Part shown: positions 1-7,253 of the stretch, piece after piece
Position numbering within the stretch: position 1 is the stretch's first letter
How the letters are laid out: the number at the start of each line of letters is the position of its first letter
Assembly: GCA_029824495.1 (NCBI GenBank)
Contig: JALGXY010000417.1
Span: forward strand, 1 to 10,768
Origin: Fimbriimonadia bacterium
Lineage (GTDB): Bacteria; Armatimonadota; Fimbriimonadia; Fimbriimonadales; Fimbriimonadaceae
DNA length: 10,768 nucleotides
Reading direction: 5' to 3'
Position numbers and translations under genes: made by a program
The notes under the pieces: model-generated
Databases searched by the model: none
Told to the model about the DNA's origin: nothing
The model's input: the letters and a program-made list of their open reading frames with translations, nothing else

Positions 1-873
1 GAGAGCGGCCACGGCACGGCTTCCATCAGGCACCTTTGTCAGCACCATCATGAACATCATCAGCGACGTCACGCGAATGAGTGAGTTGATGCCAGATGGG
101 ACCGCAATCTTCAAGATTCGGGTGATCCACTCCCAGTTGGGCGGCCTAATGCTCAGCTTGAGAGCGAGCTTAGTGCGGCGACTCCAGATCAGATAGGCGA
201 TTGCCGAGACCCAAGAGCTGATCACAATCGCATAGGCAGCGCCTTTGATTCCCATATCGGCGCCAGGCATCACGAAGCCCCAGGCCATCGCCCTCGGCGG
301 AAAGATCAACAAGTAGTTCAGGAGGATATGAAGAACGATCTGGATTCCGCTCAACACCATTGGGCTCTTGGTATCTCCTGTTCCGCGCAGGCTCCCCGAG
401 ATAGCAAGAATGATGTTTGCCGCCGGAAGAGTGAACGCAAATATGCTGAAGTAGGTGATCAGCATCTCTTGAGCCAGCGGATCTGATTCAGGCACGAACA
501 GCCGCGCTCCTAAGTGAGCTGCCGGCAAGGCAAGAGCCATCATGATCCAGCCGAGATAGAACGACAGGCTGAGGCACTTCTTGGCAGCCGTCTGCATCAA
601 CGGATAGTCTTTGCCGCCAAAGAATCGAGCAACCAGCGCTGTGGCGGCCGTGCCGATCATGAAGCTGATCGACATAAAGAAGAAGATCAGGGTCGTCGAC
701 GCGCCGACGCCGGTCAGAGCCGCGGGATCGAGAGACTGGATAAAGAACCGGTCAAGCAGAGCATTGACCGTCTGCATCGAGTTCAGAACAACAGCCGGCC
801 ACGCCAGGGTCCAGACAATCTTCCATGATCTGTCTTCCTGCTGGGCTGGTGGGGCTGCGGAATCGCTCGACAC
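1..873 (-). CDS. MATE-family multidrug/polysaccharide-type transporter, N-terminal part (3' end outside window)
   Basis: This is an integral membrane antiporter of the MATE/MatE family in the MOP superfamily; members export drugs or metabolites by Na+ or H+ exchange. The visible 291 residues start at a GTG at 873, just downstream of an in-frame TAG at 886-888. A polar 17-residue leader is followed by hydrophobic segments. MATE hallmarks are present: the first-helix region with DRFF at residues 41-44, then a GVG near 56-58, RGTGDTKSPM at 163-172, NYLLIF at 186-191 and GIKGAAYAIVIS at 208-219. The second MatE half begins near residue 252 (RILKIAVPSG). The family usually has about 450 residues, so roughly one third lies beyond base 1. 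The Shine-Dalgarno site is weak (GGGA four bases before GTG is the best seen). The gene follows the secreted-protein gene after 34 bases and is probably last or near-last in the same transcript. The substrate cannot be told from sequence. Confidence 0.9.
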   Translation of the reverse strand, partial: MSSDSAAPPAQQEDRSWKIVWTLAWPAVVLNSMQTVNALLDRFFIQSLDPAALTGVGASTTLIFFFMSISFMIGTAATALVARFFGGKDYPLMQTAAKKCLSLSFYLGWIMMALALPAAHLGARLFVPESDPLAQEMLITYFSIFAFTLPAANIILAISGSLRGTGDTKSPMVLSGIQIVLHILLNYLLIFPPRAMAWGFVMPGADMGIKGAAYAIVISSWVSAIAYLIWSRRTKLALKLSIRPPNWEWITRILKIAVPSGINSLIRVTSLMMFMMVLTKVPDGSRAVAAL

Positions 874-907
874 GAGTCCCAGAGTCTAACCCAGAAAAAT
901 TCAGGGC

Positions 908-1699
908 CTAGAAGCCGCCGGAACGCTCGACTGCTCTCGGGCGAGAACCCGCTGGCGGCACAAACGTGCAGTCTGTATCGGGCGGAATCGAACCCACGTA
1001 GACCTTGGCTCTCCAAAAAGTCTCGTCGACTCCGTTCTTTGCGGGGCGCTGCTGCCAGAGCTCAGCCTCATTCAGGTGCCACTGGATCCCGACATTGTTC
1101 AAGCGGTAAAGCAGTCGGCTCGAAGCAGGAGTCGTCGATCTGCAGTCAATCGTTCCTCCCACAACCGTAACTCTAGAGGTTGGGAGCCAAGGATTCCACT
1201 TGTTGGGGTCGGCAATCTGCCCAGGAACGGACATCGCCTGCGCCAGCAGTCTAAGACCAAAGTCAGCTTCTGGCGAGCTCCATCGCATGGCAAGCTTAAA
1301 CAGCCGTTGACCAGTGTCCGAGTATCCCGGCCCCTCTTCGACCTGGTAAGAAGTTGAAGAGTAGAGCAGCTTCTGCTGATCCCACGACCAGAGTCTGGTG
1401 CCATCGCCTGCCAGGCGCTGAATCAGAAGGCCGTCTCGATAGACCAGCTGCTCCAGATAGATCCGCTGGGTTCCGTCGACTTCATGGTGGTATGCGGTTG
1501 TCGACACTCTTGTCGGGATTGTTCTCCCGTTGAGCTTCTCCCAGCCGGTGGTCTGGACGGTCGCCTTGTGTGCGGTCGAGATTTTGGCAAGTGCGGACCC
1601 TATCATTACGCGGGCTGCCGGCAGATCATCGGCCGTTGCCGATGCCGCCGCTGCCAAAGCCAGTGTTGCTAGGATCGCTCGCATTCCTTTGTTAGACAC
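908..1699 (-). CDS. Secreted hypothetical protein, possibly LolA-like fold
   Basis: This 263-residue protein has a clear N-terminal signal peptide: K4 and R7, a hydrophobic Ala/Leu stretch to about residue 20, and a probable signal peptidase I site after ATA (21-23), giving mature DDLPAAR. The rest is soluble, rich in predicted beta-strand stretches, and ends with FVPPAGSRP (246-254). That resembles the last strand of LolA/LppX-like or DUF2092-like periplasmic lipid-carrier folds; the resemblance is by eye only. Two cysteines (C186, C244) could form a disulfide outside the cytoplasm. I do not recognise a specific family. The GTG at 1699 has no good ribosome site. An alternative ATG at 1684, with AAAGGA directly abutting it, would give a protein five residues shorter and still leave a working signal peptide. 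It lies 29 bases after the galactosidase-like gene, so co-transcription is likely. Confidence 0.8.
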   Translation of the reverse strand: MSNKGMRAILATLALAAAASATADDLPAARVMIGSALAKISTAHKATVQTTGWEKLNGRTIPTRVSTTAYHHEVDGTQRIYLEQLVYRDGLLIQRLAGDGTRLWSWDQQKLLYSSTSYQVEEGPGYSDTGQRLFKLAMRWSSPEADFGLRLLAQAMSVPGQIADPNKWNPWLPTSRVTVVGGTIDCRSTTPASSRLLYRLNNVGIQWHLNEAELWQQRPAKNGVDETFWRAKVYVGSIPPDTDCTFVPPAGSRPRAVERSGGF

Positions 1700-1728
1700 T
1701 CGAACAGCCGTTCAGGTTCTGCTGGTCC

Positions 1729-4575
1729 CTATTTCTTGATGGTGACCCACGAAAAACCCTGCGCCGACACTTCGACATCGATCTGCGCCCAGCCCATCGG
1801 ACCGATCTTGATTCGCTGAGGCGCCCCTCCATTCAGGCTCACCTCTGCCGACTCTGTCAGACCCGTGTAATAGAGATTGACACGTATCGGCTTGCGAACT
1901 GTTTCTCGAAGAGGATTGTAGACCGAGAGCATGCCCCGTGTTTCGAGTGCCGGGTTGGCGTGCAACATAAAGTCTAGATCGCGGGCATCAGCCCGACGGC
2001 AGTGAATGACGTCGCTCTCCAGAATCTCACGATGCTCCTTAAACCAGTCCATCCAGCCGATCACCATATCCCTCACTCGCGGCGTGTCGTAGAGCCGGAA
2101 TCCACGGTAGACCGCCTGAACCCCCAGGCCAAGATTGCTCGTCAGCATCCTTTCGTAATGGTCGATGTGCTTGTCCAGCGGCTCGATTGTCGCGGCAGCT
2201 CCGCCTCCGTGATACTGGGTCAGGGGCACAAACATCCAGCCCATCGAGGGAGCCTTCAGCCAAGTGCCATCGTAGATGTTCTGGCGTGTGTGGATCACCT
2301 GCTCGGCCCGAGGCAGAGACCAGTTGACCTCGCGGTAGCCCATGCCGCTCTCGTTCGCGCCCGACATAAAGTAGTAGTCCGGAACCCGAACGTAGACTCC
2401 CTGCGCCCGCTGCCACTTGTAGAAGTCGGTGATCACCTTCCACTGAGCCCAAGTTGAATCTTCGAGTCCTCGCTGAAGCGGCGGCCGAGCCGTCGTATCC
2501 GCATCGCCTGGATAGCTGCCGTCATGCGTGAATTGGAGAAATCCTGTCTTTTCATAGAACTTGTAGAGCTTGCGGAAGTACTCCTGGCCCCACTCTGAGG
2601 TCAGCGCTGGGCAGCTGCCATGTGTCGGCCGTTCGCCTTCGGGCGAAACAACGTCTTGACCATTGCCAATACGCCGACTGCTGAGGAGGCTGTAGCCGCC
2701 AATATCGAGCCCCTTGGCGCGGGCATATTCAGCGAACTCCTTAAACTTGGCCAGGTTTTCTGGCGACTCGTCCTCCATATTGAGGCCGCTGCCAAAACTG
2801 AGGCTGACGATCTCAAACCCACACTCGGCAGCCTGATCGATCGCCGTCTTGACCACATCCTCTTTGGTGCTGGTGACATGCAGAATCAAGGGGTTTTCTG
2901 TCACCCAAGGCGCGAGCTTCCGATACATCTTGCGCAACGAAAGCCCTCGACGCTCACGGTCTGTCGAGTCATAGGCAAGCTCAAAAGCGCGGAACGACTC
3001 GAAGGTCTCGCCTGGTGCAACAAGCTGAGCCGGACCCCGTTTAGGCGTCACCTCTAGCAAGGCTGGCTGCTGACGCAGATAGTTGACCTGGGTCGAAAAC
3101 TCAGGGTCAGGGCCCCACTTGACGCTCTGCAGCATCGCATTGCCCGGCATGAATCCGCCAAAGGCGTAGTCGGTCTCAACATGCAGCGAATCCGGGCGTC
3201 TCAGCGGATTACCTTCACGCATCTCCACCTGATTCTCCTGCTCGACGACAGTCAGGATCTCTGAAGTGAATCTCTGAACATCGATCGTCTCCCCCGTCCC
3301 GTTGTGGACCGTAATCCACTTGGAGAAGGAAGGGACGCCATCGTAGATTTCGTAGTGCACCGAGACACCGATGTCCTGAACCTGCCTGATTTTTTGAGCG
3401 ATCTCGCCCAAGGCGTTGGGATTCATCGCGCCCCAGGCAGAGAAGCTGATCACCTTCATTCTTCCCAGTTCGCCCGGCGTCGCAAAGTCTGAGCCTCCGC
3501 CCGACTTATCCATCTTGCCAACCCGAACTGCGGTTGGAGCGCCTGCCTTTTCACCAAGATCAACCGAGTGCAGAGCCGCCCACGGCTCCGGTGCCTGGCG
3601 CGCATCCAGACGAGCTGTCTGCCCCTCGATTCTGATTCGCAATGAGACCGGCTTGTCAAGTCTGACCCCTCCCGCCTTACCGAGTGTCACCAGCTCCTTT
3701 GCGCCGTCCCATGCCGAGATTCTCGGCTTGCCATCGCCGCCGCTGCCTGCCGTTCTTATGAACAGCTTTAGGCTCCTATCCTTAAACATAATAGCCATTC
3801 CAGGCCCCCAGCTTTCGGACCGATCTGTTCCCGGGTCGATGGTTGCTTCAACCGCACGTGTCCCATCAGGAAGAGCACGCTCAGCGTAGACCGAGCTGTT
3901 TGCAGGTGTATAGATCTCCCCAAATTTGGCCTCGTTTGAAAAGCTGCTTCGGTCGTGCCTAGAAGACTCATGAATCACCCAGTCGTCGTTGGTCTGGCTG
4001 AAGTCATCGGCAGCCAGACGATCACGGCCGAAACTGCTCTCATACGCCCCGCTGCCGCCCGATTGACCGCCGATGAGCTGCATCAGCTGGTCATCCGTCA
4101 GGCTTGGCCCTTCGAAATCGAGTCTTAGAGAGACGCCTTTAGGCGGCCACACAGCCTCGCTCGAGGCATGCCTGACTCTGGCCCAAGCAAAGCGCTCTTT
4201 GGGGATGCCGATCTCGTGGCCCTTATACTGAAACGCAGTCGGTGAGGCCTTCAAATCCTCCAGCCACTCGGGGGTCAAGAACGCATAGTTCGGCTGCCCT
4301 TTCAAACCGCCGACCTCCCATTCCGTGCCGTCGATGGTCACCAAGGCTTCCGGCTTGACTCCGCGGATGATCGACTGGCCGGTCGAGAGCTGTGTGAGCC
4401 CCGTCGTTGCAGCATTGGGAGCGATGCGGATCACCCTTTCAACCAGGCCGTTGGTCAGAACAATCTCTCTGCCCTCGCTCCGGGTCTCAATACGAGCGGT
4501 GTAAGGAGTCGGATCCAAGAGCCAGTCTGTGTGGGATGGCCCAGGGAGCTGGGAGGCGAAAAGTGCCGGAATCAC
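1729..4575 (-). CDS. Large alpha-galactosidase-like (GH-D clan-type) glycoside hydrolase with inserted jelly-roll domain
   Basis: This 948-residue protein has the architecture of GH27/GH36-type hydrolases. The N-terminal beta-sandwich covers about 20-160 and 385-545 (HYEIYDGVPSFSKWITVHN at 407-425 is typical). It is interrupted by an inserted concanavalin-like jelly-roll module at about 186-378 (DDFSQTNDDW start, FSAWG end). A TIM barrel spans about 555-860 and a C-terminal beta domain 865-948. The best nucleophile candidate is D685 in THDGSYPGD (683-691), at a strand-4-like position. D733 in RVPDYYF, followed by GMGYREVNWSLPR (744-756), is a possible acid/base; both roles are inferred. The likely reaction is hydrolysis of alpha-galactosides or related glycans. 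The GTG start at 4575 lies 7 bases after the folP stop. An in-frame TGA at 4606-4608 limits any extension to ten residues, from a CTG at 4602. The N-terminus PALFASQLPG looks like the end of a signal peptide without its basic part, so secretion is uncertain. Confidence 0.82.
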   Translation of the reverse strand: MIPALFASQLPGPSHTDWLLDPTPYTARIETRSEGREIVLTNGLVERVIRIAPNAATTGLTQLSTGQSIIRGVKPEALVTIDGTEWEVGGLKGQPNYAFLTPEWLEDLKASPTAFQYKGHEIGIPKERFAWARVRHASSEAVWPPKGVSLRLDFEGPSLTDDQLMQLIGGQSGGSGAYESSFGRDRLAADDFSQTNDDWVIHESSRHDRSSFSNEAKFGEIYTPANSSVYAERALPDGTRAVEATIDPGTDRSESWGPGMAIMFKDRSLKLFIRTAGSGGDGKPRISAWDGAKELVTLGKAGGVRLDKPVSLRIRIEGQTARLDARQAPEPWAALHSVDLGEKAGAPTAVRVGKMDKSGGGSDFATPGELGRMKVISFSAWGAMNPNALGEIAQKIRQVQDIGVSVHYEIYDGVPSFSKWITVHNGTGETIDVQRFTSEILTVVEQENQVEMREGNPLRRPDSLHVETDYAFGGFMPGNAMLQSVKWGPDPEFSTQVNYLRQQPALLEVTPKRGPAQLVAPGETFESFRAFELAYDSTDRERRGLSLRKMYRKLAPWVTENPLILHVTSTKEDVVKTAIDQAAECGFEIVSLSFGSGLNMEDESPENLAKFKEFAEYARAKGLDIGGYSLLSSRRIGNGQDVVSPEGERPTHGSCPALTSEWGQEYFRKLYKFYEKTGFLQFTHDGSYPGDADTTARPPLQRGLEDSTWAQWKVITDFYKWQRAQGVYVRVPDYYFMSGANESGMGYREVNWSLPRAEQVIHTRQNIYDGTWLKAPSMGWMFVPLTQYHGGGAAATIEPLDKHIDHYERMLTSNLGLGVQAVYRGFRLYDTPRVRDMVIGWMDWFKEHREILESDVIHCRRADARDLDFMLHANPALETRGMLSVYNPLRETVRKPIRVNLYYTGLTESAEVSLNGGAPQRIKIGPMGWAQIDVEVSAQGFSWVTIKK

Positions 4576-4582
4576 AAGGCTA

Positions 4583-5389
4583 TTATGAACCGGAGACTGC
4601 AGAAGTCAGCTCAATGACTCGCTTCGATTCGGCCACATCGTGCGCCCGGATTACACCGGCGCCGGAAGCTTGAGCCAGAGCCTGCAGAGCCAAGGTTCCT
4701 TCCAGCCTCTCTTCTACAGGTGCAGGGCTCTCTTCCCCGCCCAGAACACGCCCGATGAAGCTCTTACGACTGACTCCGATCAGCACTGGAAAGCCGGTCT
4801 CTACGAACCGTTCAAGCCTGCGGATCAGCTCGAGATTCTGCTCTGTGGTCTTGCCGAATCCGATGCCTGGATCGATCCAGATTTTGTCGCTCGCAACCCC
4901 CGCCGCTTGAGCCGCTTCCGCCTGAGACTTCAAGTAATCGCCAACTTCACCAACCACATCTTTGTAGACTGGATCAGTCTGCATCGTCTGCGGGTCACCG
5001 AGCATGTGCATCAAGCAGATCGTGCATCCGCTTTCGGCCGCAAGAGCCAGCATTACGGGGCTGCGTCCTCCGGTGACATCGTTGATCACATCAGCACCAG
5101 CAGCGAGGGCTGCCTGAGCAACGGCAGGTTTTGAAGTATCGATCGAAACCCGCACACCCTCTTGACAGAGCCCCCGAACCACGGGAATCACACGGGCAAG
5201 CTCAACAGCTTCGGGCACTGGCTCCGCGCCCGGTCTGGTCGACTCTCCACCGACATCGACCAGATCAGCGCCCTGCTCAATCATCAGCCGGCCCTGCCGA
5301 ATCGCAAGGTCTGGCTCTAAGAATCTTCCGCCGTCACTAAAGCTGTCCGGAGTGACATTCAGGATCCCCATCAACAGGGGCCGTTTCAT
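4583..5389 (-). CDS. folP: Dihydropteroate synthase
   Basis: This cytoplasmic enzyme of folate biosynthesis condenses 6-hydroxymethyl-7,8-dihydropterin diphosphate with p-aminobenzoate to give dihydropteroate; it is the sulfonamide target. At 268 residues it is full length for the family. Signatures appear in order: GILNVTPDSFSDGG (8-21), GGESTRPGA (47-55), a SIDTSKP segment (102-108), INDVTGG (121-127), the MHMLGDPQTMQ loop, DPGIGFGKT with its partner Asn, SRKSFIG, and the terminal RAHDV. All expected pterin- and phosphate-binding residues that I can recognise are intact, and nothing resembles a sulfonamide-resistance insertion. The ATG overlaps the aspartokinase stop in an ATGA, with GGAG five bases upstream, so coupled translation is likely. 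No other folate gene is visible nearby. Confidence 0.97.
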   Translation of the reverse strand: MKRPLLMGILNVTPDSFSDGGRFLEPDLAIRQGRLMIEQGADLVDVGGESTRPGAEPVPEAVELARVIPVVRGLCQEGVRVSIDTSKPAVAQAALAAGADVINDVTGGRSPVMLALAAESGCTICLMHMLGDPQTMQTDPVYKDVVGEVGDYLKSQAEAAQAAGVASDKIWIDPGIGFGKTTEQNLELIRRLERFVETGFPVLIGVSRKSFIGRVLGGEESPAPVEERLEGTLALQALAQASGAGVIRAHDVAESKRVIELTSAVSGS

Positions 5390-6735
5390 TCCAGCTCCGA
5401 CATACCGAATCGCTCGTGAAGCACCCTAACAGCCGTTTCGAGCTCAGATTCTGGAATGAGACAGCTCAAAGAGGAGCCGCTGTCTGCCGTCTGGATTACC
5501 GGAACCTGGCTGGCATGCAGCGCGGTCAGCGCCTTCAGAAAGACACCGGACTGGTTCATGGCCGCTGTCCCGATCACTGAAACCATCGTGCAGCCCTCGG
5601 TGATCGTGACTGGCACGGCCACCGGATCAGCAATAGAGCTGAGCAGGCTGAACTGTGTCTCAGCAGCCTTGGTCGGCCTATCTCCGGCCTGCAGCACATA
5701 GACTCTCGGATCGGTCTTGCCAAGAGGCACAACCAGCCCATCGAACAGATCAAGGACTGCTGAATACTGATTCCTCGACACAGCAAAGCTGATGCCGCTC
5801 GGGTTGATATTGACCATGAACAGGCCGATCTCATACTTCGCCAGCATCTCAAACAGCCTTGCTTCCAAGTCTTTGCGATGAGCAGTGCCGACAGAGTCGA
5901 GCCCGACGTTGAAGTGGACCAGTTTGCCCGTGTGCGTCACGCCGGAAATTGAGCGGTCGACATCGGTCTGATCGGTGACGATCTCAGTTCCTTCTCCTGT
6001 CGTGAAGGTGTTCTTCACAAGGAGCGGAATGCCGTATCGGTTTGCGATTTCGGCAGCCCGGGGATGCAGAACCTTGGCACCGAGGTGGGCGATCTCTGCA
6101 ACCTCGTGGTAGGTGATGCGCCGAAGGGTCGGCGCGTCTTCCACAAAATCAGGGTCAGCCGTCTTGACGCCATCAACATCTGTATAGATTTCAACGGCAT
6201 CAGCCTGGGTGGCTGCGCCCATCGCCGCAGCAGTCGTATCCGAACCACCGCGCCCCAATGTTGTCAGCTCCGAGCCGGGCAAACCGCCCTTGACCCAGAC
6301 TCCCTGAAAGCCGCAGACGACCGGAATCGCGCCTTTGCGCAGAACTTCAATTACGCCGACAGCGTTCACCCCGACGATGCGGGCATTGCCGTAAACCCCG
6401 TCGGTGCGGATGCCGGCCTGGCCTCCCCGAAGAGCCATCGCTTTGTGGCCCATGGTTTTGAGAATGTGGGCAAAAACGACAGATGAGATGATCTCGCCGC
6501 AGGCCATCAAGAGGTCAATCTCTCGTGAATCTGGCTGCACCGTCGGGTCGATTTCACGGACCATCGAGAGCAGCGAGTCCGTCGCGTAAGGCTCGCCTCT
6601 TCTTCCGATGGCGCTGACCACGACAATCGGGCTGAACCCCTGCTCAACAGCCGAGATCACCTTCAGCGCAGCCGTGGTTCGAGACTCGTGAGATCGTACA
6701 CTAGTCCCGCCAAACTTGAGCACTTTAATCTTCAC
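5386..6735 (-). CDS. lysC: Aspartate kinase (DapG/LysC type)
   Basis: This enzyme phosphorylates L-aspartate to 4-aspartyl phosphate, the first committed step towards lysine, diaminopimelate, threonine and methionine. At 449 residues it has the usual layout. The N-terminal amino-acid kinase domain carries KFGGTSV (7-13), a GRRGEPYATDSLL segment (44-56), MACGEIISS (77-85), TTLGRGGSDTTA (158-169), YTDVDGV (184-190) and HPRAAEIA (224-231). Tandem C-terminal ACT domains span about 268-445; the second is clearest at 383-443. The spacing of the PYATDSLL and CGEII motifs resembles Bacillus DapG, which is inhibited by diaminopimelate. The effector here cannot be read from sequence. The GTG start overlaps the stop of the upstream ACT gene in a GTGA, with a G-run (6742-6746) as ribosome site. 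No SD-backed internal start for a separate beta subunit was found. Confidence 0.96.
   Translation of the reverse strand: MKIKVLKFGGTSVRSHESRTTAALKVISAVEQGFSPIVVVSAIGRRGEPYATDSLLSMVREIDPTVQPDSREIDLLMACGEIISSVVFAHILKTMGHKAMALRGGQAGIRTDGVYGNARIVGVNAVGVIEVLRKGAIPVVCGFQGVWVKGGLPGSELTTLGRGGSDTTAAAMGAATQADAVEIYTDVDGVKTADPDFVEDAPTLRRITYHEVAEIAHLGAKVLHPRAAEIANRYGIPLLVKNTFTTGEGTEIVTDQTDVDRSISGVTHTGKLVHFNVGLDSVGTAHRKDLEARLFEMLAKYEIGLFMVNINPSGISFAVSRNQYSAVLDLFDGLVVPLGKTDPRVYVLQAGDRPTKAAETQFSLLSSIADPVAVPVTITEGCTMVSVIGTAAMNQSGVFLKALTALHASQVPVIQTADSGSSLSCLIPESELETAVRVLHERFGMSELE
5395..5398 (-). promoter_or_regulatory. Ribosome binding site of folP
   Basis: On the minus strand GGAG lies five bases before the folP ATG, inside the last codons of the aspartokinase gene. 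It is among the better-placed Shine-Dalgarno sites in the window. Together with the ATGA overlap it fixes the folP start. Confidence 0.65.
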
Positions 6736-7253
6736 TGGTCGCCCCCATATTTAAGTCTCAACCGTTCGGCGATCAGCGCTGCTCCAGCCTCATCGGCGGC
6801 GATCAGAATTCGGTCGTGATTGTCGCCGAATTGGTCAATCGATGCGCCGGAAGCGATCGCTTCAGAGATAACGCTCGCTGCCAAACCCTCCTCGTCACGA
6901 ATGTTGGCGCTGTGCCCCATTACAATCGAGCGGCCCAGCTGAATATCGAAGCTGAACCCTCCCGACTTGAGGGCAGCTTCAACCTCATCGGCGTTCCCGC
7001 TCGGGAACACAAAGGCGATGCCGGTCGCTGTCAGCTTAACAAAGTTGATACAGATGTCTGAAAGCGCCTTCAGAACATCGATCCGACTCTCCATCAGCGG
7101 CTCGGCAAGACCATGAACTTCTGCCCGGGCGAACCCGGGCATGACTTGAATGCTGTGCAGACCACGCGGCTTCTCAAACTGAGTTTCGCCGTCGATGATC
7201 TGACCCTCTTCCGGCTGGGTCAGCTCACGCGAAAGGGGCTTTTCGGGCTTCAT
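6732..7253 (-). CDS. Stand-alone tandem ACT-domain protein, aspartokinase-associated
   Basis: This 173-residue cytoplasmic protein has a charged, probably flexible N-terminus (1-32) followed by two ACT-like modules at about 34-97 and 107-170. There is no catalytic domain. The second module runs parallel to the last ACT domain of the neighbouring aspartokinase: a strand, a loop ending in Gly, a helix ending in an A-S pair (134-135), a QFGD strand region, then a hydrophobic strand and a C-terminal helix ending RLKYG. ACT domains bind amino acids and control enzymes of amino-acid metabolism, so a regulatory subunit of the aspartokinase is the natural inference, unproven. Position supports it: its ATG overlaps the AKR stop (ATGA) and its TGA overlaps the aspartokinase GTG (GTGA). 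The ribosome site is weak (CGGA about six bases upstream), which suggests reinitiation. It could instead be an orphan sensor acting on another enzyme. Confidence 0.88.
   Translation of the reverse strand: MKPEKPLSRELTQPEEGQIIDGETQFEKPRGLHSIQVMPGFARAEVHGLAEPLMESRIDVLKALSDICINFVKLTATGIAFVFPSGNADEVEAALKSGGFSFDIQLGRSIVMGHSANIRDEEGLAASVISEAIASGASIDQFGDNHDRILIAADEAGAALIAERLRLKYGGDQ
6742..6746 (-). promoter_or_regulatory. G-rich ribosome binding site of lysC
   Basis: Five Gs lie six bases before the aspartokinase GTG, within the last codons of the ACT gene. Spacing is good, although the match to the anti-Shine-Dalgarno sequence is imperfect. It supports the GTG start and translation coupled to the ACT gene. 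Confidence 0.45.
7122..7141 (-). other. Perfect 8-bp hairpin with UUCG loop inside the ACT gene
   Basis: On the coding (minus) strand the arms are TGCCCGGG and CCCGGGCA, with loop TTCG. Every base of the 8-bp stem pairs, and six of the eight pairs are G-C. It covers codons 38-44 of the ACT protein, about 110 bases after its start. There is no U-run, so it is not an ordinary terminator. Role unknown; it may be a chance product of the codons for Pro, Gly and Arg. Confidence 0.6.

Noticed and set aside
874..907. Possible terminator or promoter between the secreted protein and the MATE gene
   Set aside because: The 34-base gap has no stable hairpin followed by a U-run and is too short to hold a convincing promoter.
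4640..5134. 164-codon open frame on the plus strand
   Set aside because: It lies opposite folP, whose motifs are unmistakable, and shows no recognisable protein features.
5386..5943. Internal start in lysC producing a separate beta subunit, as in Bacillus subtilis
   Set aside because: A GTG codon near residue 266 exists, but no Shine-Dalgarno sequence precedes it, and the first internal ATGs fall inside the first ACT domain.
6807..6832. Inverted repeat AATTCGG ... CCGAATT with a 12-base loop
   Set aside because: It lies in the ACT coding region with a long loop and no U-run. A 7-bp match of this kind is expected by chance in a window of this size.
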